This document shows positions 46,101-52,115 of a DNA stretch of 64,000 bases, piece after piece. The DNA comes from Dendrolimus kikuchii (lineage: Eukaryota; Arthropoda; Insecta; Lepidoptera; Lasiocampidae). The stretch lies in assembly GCA_019925095.2 (NCBI GenBank), contig CM034408.1, positions 4,403,001 to 4,467,000 on the forward strand, in the 5' to 3' direction. The notes under the pieces were generated by a model. That model saw only the letters and a program-made list of their open reading frames with translations. It searched no databases and was not told where the DNA came from. Position 1 is the stretch's first letter. Every line of letters starts with the position of its first letter. The translations under genes and the position numbers were made by a program.

Positions 46101-46602
46101 AAAAACGAATGGCAACGGACAAGTGGCAAAACGAATCGCAACAAAATTTTAGCTTGAAATTTTACGGGCAGGTTTTCAAATTGGACAAGTACATTAACAA
46201 TCTGCCCGTAAAACTTCAAGTTAAAATTTTGTTGCGATTCGTTTTGCCACATGTCCGTTGCCATTCGTTTTTCCATTTATCCGTTGCCATTCGTTTTTTC
46301 ACTTGTCCGTTGCGATTCTTTGTTTTTTATTTGTATGTATTACTTTTATTTTAATTTGTGTGTGTGCGCGCGTGTGTGGGTGTGTATATTATTTTTAAGC
46401 TATAATTTAAATTTATTTACTTGGCTTTTAATTTACATAAGCCAGATTAAAAAGTCTCACCTACGTCTTTTTATTTGAAACATATTTTTTAGACTGAAAT
46501 CAATCATATAATTCTTTTTCTTGTTTCCAGTCTTATGCCAAAAATGAAGGTTGGGAAGCCTTTAAGTCGTGTGTGAAGCAGGAAATGAAGAGCGCCGTAT
46601 AA
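17788..46602 (+). CDS. MICU3: Mitochondrial calcium uptake regulator, MICU3 type (11 exons found; N-terminus not in window)
   Basis: EF-hand protein of the mitochondrial intermembrane space that binds the calcium uniporter and sets its Ca2+ threshold. Exons: 17788-17926, 18700-18810, 19707-19754, 20542-20624, 24128-24193, 25029-25103 (tentative), 27302-27454, 36331-36445, 38168-38395, 41865-42022, 46531-46602. All have AG/GT borders and agree in phase, giving about 415 residues; vertebrate MICU3 has about 530, so roughly 100 N-terminal residues including the targeting peptide are missing. Canonical EF loops are [12 protein letters not shown] and [29 protein letters not shown] and [14 protein letters not shown] are closer to MICU3 than to MICU1 or MICU2. 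The C-terminal cysteine (FKSCVKQE) fits the site used for disulfide dimerisation in the family. Paralogue assignment rests on remembered family motifs, not a search. Confidence 0.93.
18045..18390 (+). repeat. Retroposon-like relic in MICU3 intron
   Basis: GC-richer block (AACCTCCAGCCTAAGGACAG to TGTCTGTAACTGG) ending in TTGTTAAAAAAA. The A-rich end suggests a LINE or SINE 3' end. No target duplication found. Confidence 0.5.
18700..18810 (+). CDS. MICU3: MICU3 exon
   Basis: Acceptor TTTTCAG, donor GTATTA. Encodes [19 protein letters not shown], then [11 protein letters not shown], the helix before the first EF-hand pair. Confidence 0.93.
19707..19754 (+). CDS. MICU3: MICU3 microexon
   Basis: 48 bases, acceptor TTTTACAG, donor GTGAGT. 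Encodes [15 protein letters not shown], a signature of the MICU family. Confidence 0.95.
19970..20017. repeat. Perfect 18-bp inverted repeat, 12-base loop
   Basis: GCTAATTTGGACCAGCAG at 19970-19987 pairs with 20000-20017. It stands directly before the (TA)n tract in a MICU3 intron. Confidence 0.95.
20022..20104. repeat. (TA)n microsatellite
   Basis: About 40 TA units with a single interruption near the start. Confidence 0.97.
20115..20255. repeat. 22-bp tandem repeat, ~6 copies
   Basis: Unit AATATGCAACTTTTAGATTTGG, nearly identical in six copies; the last decays to AATATACAATTTTTG. Confidence 0.95.
20542..20624 (+). CDS. MICU3: MICU3 exon with first canonical EF-hand
   Basis: Acceptor GATTCCAG. 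Encodes [13 protein letters not shown], then [12 protein letters not shown] and FLV. Calcium ligands D1, D3, N5, D9 and E12 of the loop are intact. Two donors overlap: GTGGGT at 20625 and GTATAT at 20629. Only the first gives the phase that joins to the exon at 24128 without a stop, so it was chosen. Confidence 0.93.
20982..21293 (+). mobile_element. SINE A copy, full length, in MICU3 intron
   Basis: Sense 5' end ATCCGTGCAGGAACGGAGAA, complete body, A-tail at 21285-21293. Same strand as MICU3. Confidence 0.92.
21617..21693. repeat. GC-rich 14-bp inverted repeat
   Basis: GGGCGCAGGGTCTT at 21617-21630 and its exact complement at 21680-21693, inside a GC-rich patch of the MICU3 intron. Confidence 0.9.
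22029..22076. repeat. 13-bp hairpin followed by CTAG
   Basis: CTCATCGTAGCTT (22029-22041) pairs with 22060-22072; CTAG follows at once. This resembles a Helitron 3' end, but no 5' terminus was found. Confidence 0.45.
22490..22572 (-). repeat. Fragment of tRNA-derived SINE family C
   Basis: On minus it reads GTCTGGGTGTCTGGAATCGG and then the AAGCGTAACTT end seen in the copies at 46667, 47575 and 53650. Confidence 0.65.
23015..23501 (+). mobile_element. Solo LTR (probably Ty3/gypsy type), 487 bp
   Basis: Begins TGTTAC and ends GTAACA, with ATAT duplicated on both sides (23011-23014 and 23502-23505). It contains an AATAAA-type signal (TTCTAATAAAATC). A second copy is at 59547-60072. No internal gag-pol accompanies it, so it is a recombined remnant. 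Confidence 0.85.
23506..24127. other. MICU3 intron, AT-rich, no feature seen
   Basis: No repeat or extra exon recognised. The end (TTGCGATGAATTTAG) is the acceptor of the exon at 24128. Confidence 0.55.
24128..24193 (+). CDS. MICU3: MICU3 exon
   Basis: 66 bases in phase 0, donor GTGAGT. Encodes [20 protein letters not shown] then EA. With the donor at 20624 the join reads EFLV-IQRLL, which matches the family pattern EFLV-LQ. It begins the variable linker between the two lobes. Confidence 0.85.
25029..25103 (+). CDS. MICU3: Possible MICU3 cassette exon
   Basis: 75 bases in phase 0 at both borders, acceptor AATTATAG, donor GTAAGT. Would add 25 residues with a basic stretch ([20 protein letters not shown]). 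The flanking exons join in frame with or without it, so it may be alternative or not used. It lies in the poorly conserved linker, so homology cannot decide. Confidence 0.5.
25110..26274. other. MICU3 intron, AT-rich, no feature seen
   Basis: Short frames without family resemblance. No repeat shared with the rest of the window was recognised. Confidence 0.5.
26275..26400 (+). repeat. Second copy of family E terminal ORF
   Basis: Reads [20 protein letters not shown], then [14 protein letters not shown], aligned with the copy at 7084-7292 without gaps in the core. Confidence 0.6.
26665..26855 (+). repeat. LINE-tail relic (family D)
   Basis: TGACTAGCGGCCCGGCGCGG to CTTTGTAATATTAGTATAG, the usual start and end of the family. 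Confidence 0.75.
26866..27140 (+). mobile_element. 5'-truncated LINE 3' end
   Basis: Encodes the LINE C-terminus from [17 protein letters not shown] to PARELA-stop, with a one-frame break near 26960, then (TATG)n. Confidence 0.9.
27302..27454 (+). CDS. MICU3: MICU3 linker exon
   Basis: 153 bases in phase 0, acceptor GGAATATAG, donor GTGATT. Encodes [20 protein letters not shown], then a charged stretch and [12 protein letters not shown]. The next exon begins VHFFGKKG, so the join [14 protein letters not shown] matches the family position [12 protein letters not shown]. The linker is hydrophilic and poorly conserved. Confidence 0.88.
27525..27960 (+). repeat. LINE-tail relic (family D) split by a retroposon
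   Basis: The family D order runs from 27525 to CATTCTAATGG at 27583 and continues from the second CATTCTAATGG at 27865 to 27955. Confidence 0.8.
27584..27864 (+). mobile_element. Retroposon (281 bp) with A-tail and 11-bp TSD
   Basis: CATTCTAATGG flanks both ends (27573-27583 and 27865-27875). The body is GC-rich (GTGGGTATTGGGGTTGCTCG) and ends in a run of A. It may be the 3' end of a LINE; no ORF of substance. Confidence 0.85.
27966..28346 (+). repeat. 5' LTR of the BEL/Pao element
   Basis: Begins TGTTTCGTTTGCATA, ends GTGTATGCTACA. Compared with the 3' LTR, only GCATATA/GCACATA and CAGTCAG/CAGTGAG differ. Confidence 0.95.
28354..28371 (+). promoter_or_regulatory. Primer-binding site
   Basis: TGGTGCCGAAACCCGGGA, 7 bases after the LTR; the TGG start pairs with a tRNA CCA end. 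The tRNA species was not identified. Confidence 0.75.
28884..31865 (+). pseudogene. BEL/Pao gag-pol, first part (993 residues): gag, zinc knuckles, protease, reverse transcriptase
   Basis: Gag with the Pao-type DUF1759 region ([20 protein letters not shown], residues ~142-161). Cysteine/histidine knuckles follow at ~369-430 ([36 protein letters not shown]). The aspartic protease shows [12 protein letters not shown] at ~476. The reverse transcriptase shows [10 protein letters not shown] at ~757, [11 protein letters not shown] at ~804 and the catalytic YIDD at ~882. The frame stops at 31863-31865 right after DPLGFL, where the family normally continues. The following bases read on in another frame ([20 protein letters not shown]), so a small deletion has shifted the frame. 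Start chosen at the first ATG after the leader. Confidence 0.93.
32029..32356 (+). mobile_element. SINE A copy inserted in the BEL/Pao pol
   Basis: Full-length copy from ATCCGTGCAGGAACGG to a long A-tail at 32330-32356. The pol sequence resumes with [17 protein letters not shown]. No clean target duplication is visible; AATTACAT occurs on both sides, but not adjacent. Confidence 0.92.
32357..34413 (+). pseudogene. BEL/Pao pol, second part: RNase H, integrase, C-terminal domain
   Basis: In frame from the base after the SINE tail; the first Met is at 32458. RNase H shows [26 protein letters not shown] and [12 protein letters not shown]. The integrase zinc domain shows HRNYCHTG and CLAKCVKC; the core shows VGVDFGGPF (D), [12 protein letters not shown] (D) and [18 protein letters not shown] (E). 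The C-terminal DUF5641-type region shows [18 protein letters not shown] and WPLGRVV. Ends TAA at 34411-34413. It is cut off from the gag-RT part by the frameshift and the SINE. No envelope ORF follows. Confidence 0.93.
34606..34616 (+). promoter_or_regulatory. Polypurine-type tract before the 3' LTR
   Basis: GGTGGGCGGGA directly abuts the LTR TG. Confidence 0.65.
34617..34997 (+). repeat. 3' LTR of the BEL/Pao element
   Basis: 381 bases, TG...CA ends, followed by the ATAAC duplication. Confidence 0.95.
34998..35195 (-). repeat. tRNA-derived SINE family B, partial, the BEL target
   Basis: ATAACAGCCCATAAACGTCC to CATCACGATGTTTTCGC is the reverse of the family B 3' half. The BEL element entered its (AATA)n-like end. 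Confidence 0.75.
35275..35590 (-). repeat. LINE-tail relic (family D type), reversed
   Basis: Reverse complement of the 5110-5382 relic (TACCGGCTAATCTCCGGAAC, ACTAGACCGATTTCAATGAA). Confidence 0.8.
35849..36171 (+). mobile_element. Family F retroposon (323 bp) with 12-bp TSD
   Basis: Begins GGAGTTTTTGGCGGG, ends CTAAATAAAAATAAA. ATTATAATTATC flanks it at 35837-35848 and 36172-36183. Two more copies stand at 41049 and 41332. No coding capacity; no tRNA-like head was recognised. Confidence 0.9.
36331..36445 (+). CDS. MICU3: MICU3 exon
   Basis: Acceptor AATCTTGCAG, donor GTGAAT. Encodes [20 protein letters not shown], then [19 protein letters not shown], the strongest MICU3-like block. The BEL element lies in the intron before it. 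Confidence 0.95.
36635..37012 (-). mobile_element. 5'-truncated LINE 3' end
   Basis: Reads on minus from [15 protein letters not shown] to PARELA-stop, then the (TATG)n tail at 36637-36650. It is opposite to MICU3. Confidence 0.92.
37061..37141. repeat. (TA)n microsatellite
   Basis: About 40 TA units, directly joined to a SINE A fragment. Confidence 0.97.
37142..37216 (+). mobile_element. SINE A 3' fragment
   Basis: Starts at AACCAGCTTTCCATCAAGTG and ends in AATAAAAAAAATAAAAAAAA; about 75 bases remain. Confidence 0.88.
37500..38065 (+). repeat. LINE-tail relics (family D types) in series
   Basis: 37500-37735 runs from CTACTAATATTATAAAAACG to ACCGCGGGGCACAGCTAGTC. 37740-38065 is a second tail (CGAGAACGGCTAGACTGATT to TTTGCCGGGTCAGCTAGTAA). 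The second contains GATGTTCGTCCCGTCGTT twice. Confidence 0.7.
38168..38395 (+). CDS. MICU3: MICU3 exon
   Basis: Largest exon, 228 bases, acceptor ATATTGAAG, donor GTGAGC. Encodes [20 protein letters not shown] and [20 protein letters not shown], the non-canonical EF-hands of the middle of the protein. Confidence 0.95.
38508..38757 (+). mobile_element. tRNA-derived SINE (family B)
   Basis: Head GTGATAGCGTAACGGCTAGCG, B box GGTTCGATCC, then the usual body ending at CCAGCACTGGGACGTATATA. Confidence 0.88.
39053..39392 (-). mobile_element. 5'-truncated LINE 3' end, decayed
   Basis: The LINE C-terminus on minus, with small insertions (around 39222) that break the frame. The tail is missing beyond GAAGTTATG. 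Confidence 0.85.
39442..39546 (-). mobile_element. Very short LINE 3' end with tail
   Basis: Only the last ~30 codons of the LINE ORF and the (TATG)n tail; it sits 50 bases from the preceding copy in the same orientation. Confidence 0.88.
39748..40045 (-). mobile_element. SINE A copy
   Basis: Near full length; the left T-run is mixed (CTACTTTTTTTTGG). Confidence 0.9.
40345..40890. repeat. GC-rich repeat mosaic including family G
   Basis: 40345-40510 is the reverse of 17405-17545 (ACTTGCTCGAGGGAGCTCCC). 40640-40710 (TTTCGCAACGTGTTATGGCT, AGCAACACGCCTAG) resembles 16510-16580. The rest is GC-rich and non-coding, possibly a LINE 3' untranslated region. Confidence 0.5.
41049..41319 (+). mobile_element. 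Family F retroposon 1, internally deleted
   Basis: GGAGTTTTTGGCGGG start and A-run at the end. AACTGTCTTTAC flanks it at 41037-41048 and 41320-41331. It lacks the ACACATAGGCTTAAG part of the other copies. Confidence 0.9.
41332..41653 (+). mobile_element. Family F retroposon 2 at the same target
   Basis: Starts right after the second AACTGTCTTTAC and ends before AACTGTTTTTAC at 41654-41665 (one mismatch). Nearly the same length as the 35849 copy. Confidence 0.9.
41865..42022 (+). CDS. MICU3: MICU3 exon with second canonical EF-hand
   Basis: Acceptor CTTTCCAG, donor GTATAT. Encodes [20 protein letters not shown], then [12 protein letters not shown] and [14 protein letters not shown]. Loop ligands D1, D3, D5, S9 and E12 are as expected. 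Confidence 0.96.
42375..43728 (+). mobile_element. 5'-truncated jockey/CR1-type LINE
   Basis: Only the reverse transcriptase part and a short 3' tail remain; the endonuclease and ORF1 are missing. It lies in MICU3 intron 10 in the sense direction and ends near the TTAA of the neighbouring piggyBac relic. The exact 3' end is not certain. Confidence 0.85.
42378..43655 (+). pseudogene. LINE reverse transcriptase, truncated at the N-terminus (381 residues from Met at 42510)
   Basis: The frame opens at 42378 with [20 protein letters not shown]; the Met at 42510 is internal. Motifs in order: [29 protein letters not shown] (catalytic D), [23 protein letters not shown] (catalytic DD), [11 protein letters not shown], and the C-terminal [14 protein letters not shown] and [12 protein letters not shown]. 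The palm and thumb are intact, so the copy is fairly young. It lacks its own promoter and endonuclease. Confidence 0.93.
44094..44163. repeat. Left pair of 16-base palindromic motifs
   Basis: GTATACTATACTATAC at 44094-44109 and GTATAGAATAATATAC at 44148-44163, each followed by a CATTGC-like base run. These may be transposase-binding sites. Confidence 0.8.
44444..45200 (+). pseudogene. piggyBac-like transposase remnant
   Basis: The N-terminal part ([20 protein letters not shown]) is followed after about 44690 by the C-terminal part in another frame: [20 protein letters not shown], then [20 protein letters not shown]. The end of a cysteine-rich zinc ribbon follows ([13 protein letters not shown], a stop, then [12 protein letters not shown]). 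The central catalytic core is gone. In the family the GGVD motif carries a catalytic aspartate; here it reads GGVY. The gene is therefore dead by deletion, frameshift, nonsense and loss of that residue. Confidence 0.85.
45372..45441. repeat. Right pair of 16-base palindromic motifs
   Basis: GTATAGCATAATATAC at 45372-45387 and GTATAGAATAGTATAC at 45426-45441, each preceded by AGCAAT, the mirror of the left pair. Confidence 0.8.
46010..46318. repeat. Foldback element: 26-bp minisatellite as inverted arms
   Basis: Left arm: five 26-base units (AACGGACAAGTG...CGAATCGC type, 46010-46139) plus AACAAAATTTTAGCTTGAAA up to 46171. The right arm, 46201-46318, is the reverse complement with the same unit structure. 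The loop is about 30 bases. It is in the last MICU3 intron, so the transcript could form a long hairpin. Confidence 0.9.
46531..46602 (+). CDS. MICU3: MICU3 last exon
   Basis: Acceptor TTGTTTCCAG. Encodes [20 protein letters not shown], then SAV-TAA. The cysteine is at the position used for the intermolecular disulfide in MICU3. A SINE begins about 65 bases after the stop, probably within the 3' UTR. Confidence 0.94.
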   Translation, partial: SYAKNEGWEAFKSCVKQEMKSAV

Positions 46603-46666
46603 ATTCGCATTTACATCCGATATTACATTTAAATCAATAATAATACAAATACCTCATTTATCATAC

Positions 46667-46835
46667 CAGGAACTGCCAGGAATCTCTTCGAGTTCTGGGT
46701 ACGGTTCCTGGCATGGTAAATTTCGTTAACGAGCTTTTGATTATTTACTGGTCTGGGTGTCTGTGGACCTCAGCGTTGTTCGTTGTATGTTACTCATAGC
46801 ACAAGCGTAACTGGGGAATATACAATGAGTGTGCT
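46667..46835 (+). mobile_element. tRNA-derived SINE family C, partial
   Basis: GGTTCCTGGCATGGTAAATT, GGTCTGGGTGTCTGTGG and AGCGTAACTGGGGAATATAC follow the family order; the tRNA-like head is missing. Confidence 0.75.
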
Positions 46836-47574
46836 TTATTTATTAGATTAGTTATATTTTCAATTCTTCTCTTTTAAAGCGGGTAATACATGTAAGGACG
46901 CGTACAGAAGAATATTAAAGAATTATAATCGCGCAGTAGAAAATGTAACTAAGTTAGGCAGTCAGTCAGTCAGTACAGTTTTGCACTACTTATAATTCCG
47001 ATCGGCAGTTTTCGTTTACGCAGAAAAGTGCAGATCGGTTTCCGACATGTAAATAATCTATATTGAACTTTTATCGCAAGCGGAAATCGCAGTGTTGCTT
47101 GCTATGCATTCTTAGCTCTGTTCCGCTTACACGATTCGTACACTTTCCTGCGCTACTAGAATTGGTCTACTGCGCAGATACATCGAGAGGAATTATTTTA
47201 GTTGTGTAAAACTAGTAACACTAACGCCACAATCTCAACTCGAAACTTCTAATCAAAGTTATATTGTTTAAAATATTTTTTCTAATTAAATCGGTCATAA
47301 ATATAAAAAACACCTTATCAAGTTTTTATATAAGTCATCAATTGAAAATCTTCTTCTTCTTCTTAATGTGACAATAAGCGAATAAGGTTGTCGACGCGGA
47401 AGTGCGCGTACTTACGCGCATGTGTATCGCCCGCTTTAGAATGTTATGTCTATAAAATTTATACTCTAAGCGCTACATAGTGGTCGTTTAAAAAAAGTGA
47501 GATTATCTAGTGTGTTAATAATTTATTTTCAATACATTATTTATTTTTATTTTACGTGAAACATAAAAGCAATG
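46836..47574. other. Intergenic, no gene seen
   Basis: AT-rich region downstream of MICU3. No supported frame. Confidence 0.5.
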
Positions 47575-47765
47575 GCGGCCTCTATGGTTGAGCGGGCTGA
47601 CCCTTAGCACGCCTACCTCAATGCAACGCAGAGGCTCCGGGTTCGATTCCTGGGAGAGTAAATTTCTGGGTGTCTGGGATCGGCCCCCAGAGGAATCTTT
47701 CCCGTAACACAAACATAACTTGCTTAATTTAGGAATATACAATATGAGTGTTTGTCTGTTGATTA
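47575..47765 (+). mobile_element. tRNA-derived SINE family C
   Basis: Head GGCCTCTATGGTTGAGCGG (A box region), B box GGTTCGATTCC, then GTGTCTGGGATCGGCCCC and the AACTTGCTTAATTTAGG end. The intervening sequence is too long for a working tRNA. Confidence 0.88.
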
Positions 47766-47845
47766 TGTATTTATTTATAGATTTTCCAGTTGTATATATA
47801 CCCTGTATTAATATTTTCTTAAGTTTTCGCGACTTTTATACATAA

Positions 47846-48136
47846 TAAAACTACGTTTTAACTGTTTTAAGCGCGGTAATTTATTTGATTTTCATTATTC
47901 CGACGTTTCGGCCACTTTCAGAACCCGTGATCACGGAAGAATTATCTATCTAAATTGAACTAACAATTAAAATGAACAAGTTGGCGGTAGGCTAAATAAA
48001 ACTTTAACTATACTTATTGACACTTGATACCTTTGTCCTCCGTGATCACGGCTACTAAAAAGTTTCCGGAACGTCGGAATAATATAAGTCAAATAAATTG
48101 CCGCGCTTAAAACCGTTAAAACGTAGTTTTGTTACC
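47846..48136. mobile_element. Foldback MITE with long terminal inverted repeats
   Basis: The first ~70 bases (AAACTACGTTTTAACTG, AAGCGCGGTAATTTATTTGA, ATTCCGACGTTTCGG) reappear inverted at the other end with a few changes. Inner CGTGATCACGG motifs mirror too. A related half lies at 57720-57850. Confidence 0.85.
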
Positions 48137-48441
48137 CTATATTACTCTAAATCATTATTGCTACAATTCTCAGACGATCGAAATAGGTATACCGAGCCTG
48201 GAGCTCTTAGAAGCCGGCTAAAAGAAGCCGATCGCGTCGCAGTGTTTTACGCGAATTATTGTATTCAATAATTGAATTAGTATGCATAAAGGCGGAATAG
48301 TTATCAATGAATGCATTTCTATTAACCACACTGACGCTAACCACTTGTATACTATACTCTGATTTTTAATTATCTGGATTAAAATGACAGCTGCGATCGA
48401 CGTTTTTTAGGTTGAAAGCTTGGAGCAACTCACCACTTTTA

Positions 48442-48844
48442 AGGGCCTATTACATGGAGAGAGTTTCTCGCCTCAAAGATACGATTGTCGAAAGCAAAAA
48501 AAAAATATTATCATGTAACTAAACATACGATATCAGACGTGGAAGGGCGATATCGGTTCAAACTGATTTGTACGATATTCGCATGAAGTTGAAAAAATAT
48601 TCTACGAGTTGTAGTTTAGACAAGCCGAGAAAGCGTAGGCAAATATCTCAATGCGCTTTGTGTCGTAGTGTAATCAAATCTCTTGGTGATAATTACCTTA
48701 CGATTATCGTATGATATACTCGTTGGCGAGTTTTTTTTTTTTAATGTAAACATGTCAATGCAGTTTTGTATAAAGAGTATCGCCTACGAAAATAGTGTAC
48801 GATTTCTCACCCCAGAACGTGGGATAAACTCTCTCCGTGGCCCT
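48442..48844. mobile_element. MITE, PIF/Harbinger-like (403 bp)
   Basis: TTA at 48439-48441 and 48845-48847. Ends are AGGGCC and GGCCCT, with GGAGAGAGTTT and AAACTCTCTCC in the inverted repeats. A TTA duplication with G/C-rich ends is the Harbinger pattern. No transposase. Confidence 0.75.
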
Positions 48845-48849
48845 TTAGT

Positions 48850-50215
48850 TGAATCCTATAGAAGTGCTGTGTGTGATTTAATCAATATTTATACGATTTA
48901 AATTGCTTTACTTCATATTTCTCTTTTTAATGAAATATTAACAATAAAATATCTTTTAATTTGAATAAAATTCAACTATTTTAGTTTTCATTGGCTAATT
49001 TTCTGGAACTACGCTCAATAGAACGGTATATAAATACAGTGATCACAATAGTAGACGTAAAGAAAAAAATTGCATGTATGAAGTGATTAATGAGAGTAAA
49101 TGAAGCGAAAATTCTTGTCAGGATCGTTGCAAGTGGAGATCCATCGTCTCTGGCTACCCTCATGGGAAACAGGCTTGATGATGTATATATATATATAAAT
49201 ACACCGGCATCCAAAATTCATCTGTATGAGACTATGTATATCGTTCTCGAAAAGGTTTTTCGAATGGACTACACTAATGGACGACAAAAATATCATGGTT
49301 TCCTTTTTGCCATTTGTCTATGGTGTCCAAAAAAATTGATTCAGCCGCTTATTATCTATCATAGTACCTTTCAGTAACGTGCACTTCATACAACTCGATT
49401 CTCCACTAGCGAAGCGACTAAAAGGCCGCAAGCGCCATGAATTTATTGGCGCTTACGCTTTTTATCCGTGCATATATTATTGCTGTATCACTATATTTAC
49501 GCTCGGCGGCTTACCAAGCGTATTGAATGATAAAGCAACTCATAACCCGATCGGAACCGGCTTTTGTTTCAAAATATGCGGTAAGATGGCGAAGTGAAAA
49601 ATACAAATTGTAATAAGAAAATAACATCGCGGATCATACGTTCTTATTTAAAAGTGTAAGTTTTATTTAATAGAAAAATCAGTATGCTGCGGTTCGCCAT
49701 CAACTTTTATTTTTATTTATTTATTGTTCACGGATTTAAATGAGTTCTTTGTTCATTACAGTAAGTTTTATTTGCCAAAATGGTTTTAATTCATTTGATC
49801 TACTGAGTACTTGCTTTTTTTGTATACTGTTATGGGGCCTTAATTTCTACAACAGCGGTGTAGGCGCTTGCATCATACGGTATATTTTCTCAATTGGCTT
49901 ACCGAAGCCGAATTTTCACCCCGCGCCACTAATACCTTTATTCACATAAGGGCACTAGAAGTTTATGTTCATATGAGCTTTGTTCCAGAATAACGCCGCA
50001 GTGAGGTTACTTATCAGTGAACTTACTAGTCATTTGCATATAGGCATAAAATGCATTATTTAAAATTTTGTGATTTATAAGTTACCATTATATAAAAGGC
50101 TCGCAGTGGCCGCAGTCCATCAAAGCAGAGATGTGCGGAGAAGAGAGATACACGGGTCGTTGTAAATAGAATATCTCATCTTTGTTTAACTCGATTAGAG
50201 ATTTGAACAATGTCT
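48850..50215. other. Intergenic, no gene seen
   Basis: Short frames (49090-49377, 49379-49597, 49740-49949) show no family signature or codon pattern. A small hairpin AAGCGCCA/TGGCGCTT lies near 49428. Confidence 0.5.
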
Positions 50216-50231
50216 AGCATGCACGTGACGT

Positions 50232-50305
50232 TAAGCGGAGAGGTAGAATTTAATGCGGAGAGGAAAGATGCGAAGCGGAGAGGAAAGATGCGAAGCGGAG
50301 AAAAA
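50232..50305. repeat. 20-bp tandem repeat, about 3 copies
   Basis: Unit GCGGAGAGGAAAGATGCGAA, two full copies and flanking partial copies. Confidence 0.85.
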
Positions 50306-50374
50306 TGACGGAGAGCGAATGTCCGTACTGACCGTCTCGTATAAAGCCAGCCTATAATTCCATCCGCTGCAGTG

Positions 50375-50558
50375 AAATTGATCGTGTACTAGCAGAAAGT
50401 AATGTCAGGAGCCTTAAGAACAGACGAGCGTGCATGACAAGAGTTATGAATGTCAAAGAAGCAAGTGGGGTGTGTAAGAATAAGCCTAAATGGCGCTCTG
50501 TTGTTCGTGCCTACCCCGCAAGGGAACTGGCGTGAAGTTATATATGTATGTATGCAGT
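50375..50558 (+). mobile_element. 5'-truncated LINE 3' end
   Basis: Encodes [20 protein letters not shown] to PARELA-stop, then a short TATG tail. Confidence 0.9.
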
Positions 50559-50559
50559 G

Positions 50560-51600
50560 AAATAAAATCCGCTCATCTTACCTTACAGTTCCAGTTGGCT
50601 TTATTAAATATTCCTTGACCGTTAAGTATCGTCTTCTCTCCGTCGCTTATCTCAACACTGACGTATAATGAACTTAGCCCTTGCCGCACAGAGATTTTAA
50701 GGAACGATTAACTAAATATTACTTTATAATACCAATTAAAATTTACGTTATACATTACTTATTAATTAATTGTGCTCACTTTCTTAATAACTGATGCGGA
50801 ATAGACTATAATTTCTATTCCGCATTAATTAGTGTCGAGTGACGCGAGAATTCAGTACCATTATTTAAAGTTAATTAACCTTATCCATCTCTTGGTGTGG
50901 CAGTTAACTGTATTTAGTATATAAAAATTTAAGCAATTTCATATTATTATATCATAATTATTTCGTGGCGTTTAAGATGTACCGATTTTTTTTATATAAA
51001 TAATGGTCTAAATTTGAGAACCATTTTACAATTCATAAATATCATTATTATTTGCGTATTAAACAATTTAGTGTGAAATAAATTATAGTTTCAAATATAA
51101 ATAACCATAGGCACAATAGCGAAGTTATAATATTAAGGTACTACAACGTAAATAATATAATTAATGATTTTTATTCATTATTTAAATATTTCGATTGTAT
51201 AATTTCATGGATTTACAATAAAACTGTTTTGTTTTTTGCACCATTGTTTGGTTTTTTATTTCCAAAGATAACTCAAATATCCTTTGTATATTACCTTCTC
51301 GTTGGTTTGGCACCTTGGTATTTACTTCTTCAGCATGGCCGCCCTGCGGTAAATAGCATCTGATTTTTTTCAAAATCACAAATCCTAATCTATGCCTTTC
51401 GTCAGTTGTATACAAGTCATGGGCAAATCTAGTTTAATAAAACAAGAAAATTAAGAGATATTTTTATTAACTTATTTAATACATACAATTATAACTTAAA
51501 ATAATTTACGACATCAAATGAAAGAGATAGAATAAAACACGTTAAAAAGGCCACTTTCGCAGAAATATAAATCGATAGAAAAGCAATACAGCCTGCAAAA
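50560..51600. other. Intergenic, no gene seen
   Basis: AT-rich. A frame of 77 codons on minus at 51182-51415 has no recognisable family. Confidence 0.5.
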
Positions 51601-51905
51601 AGCCGTGGTAGCTTAGTGGTTAATGCACTCGCGTCTCAGGTGACGCGGGTTCGAATCCAGATCGGGAAGTATTAATCACTTAAGACAGTATTCGGACCTA
51701 ATGTGCACTGTATATGTACGTGGTATTTTATACTATTACCATATACCGACGGTGAAGAAAACCATCGTGATGAAACCTGTACATCGAGATAAACGACGAG
51801 GCAAACACGCTAAACCGGCTTAGATACGCGTGGCAGGTATACTGTCCGTTTCCCTGAAAATAGGTAGGCCTAAGTCCAGCAGTGGGATGTTTATTATATA
51901 TACAG
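51601..51905 (+). mobile_element. tRNA-derived SINE family B, best-preserved head
   Basis: TGGTAGCTTAGTGGTTAATG (A box) and GGTTCGAATCC (B box) are intact pol III promoter boxes; the body ends CCAGCAGTGGGATGTTTAT. Confidence 0.92.
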
Positions 51906-51957
51906 CGTCTGTGGTCTATAATATAAATTATAATGAATAGAATATGGTCTAAATGTT

Positions 51958-52115
51958 GGTCCACCTAACTCATTAGAACACTGGACCTGGGTTTGATTCT
52001 AGGCAAGGCAAATTTTTTAAAGGTACTTGGTGCCCAGAGTGTCACAACACAAACATTATTTAGCTGAATATGGTAATACACAATATATGTATGTCTGGCA
52101 ATTTAAAAAAAGTTC
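51958..52115 (+). mobile_element. tRNA-derived SINE family C, diverged
   Basis: CTGGGTTTGATTCTAGGCAAGG and then the GGTACTTGGTGCCCAGAG body in the family order. Confidence 0.65.

Noticed and set aside
17788..46602. MICU1 or MICU2 instead of MICU3
   Set aside because: The blocks [14 protein letters not shown] and [14 protein letters not shown] fit MICU3 better. A phylogeny would settle it; a MICU1 grouping would refute my call.
49090..49949. Three consecutive plus-strand frames as a gene
   Set aside because: No family motif, no consistent splice structure and AT-driven codons.
51601..51670. tRNA gene
   Set aside because: The A and B boxes are present, but there is no cloverleaf with paired acceptor ends, and the body continues as SINE family B. 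The same holds for 38508, 47575 and 53650.
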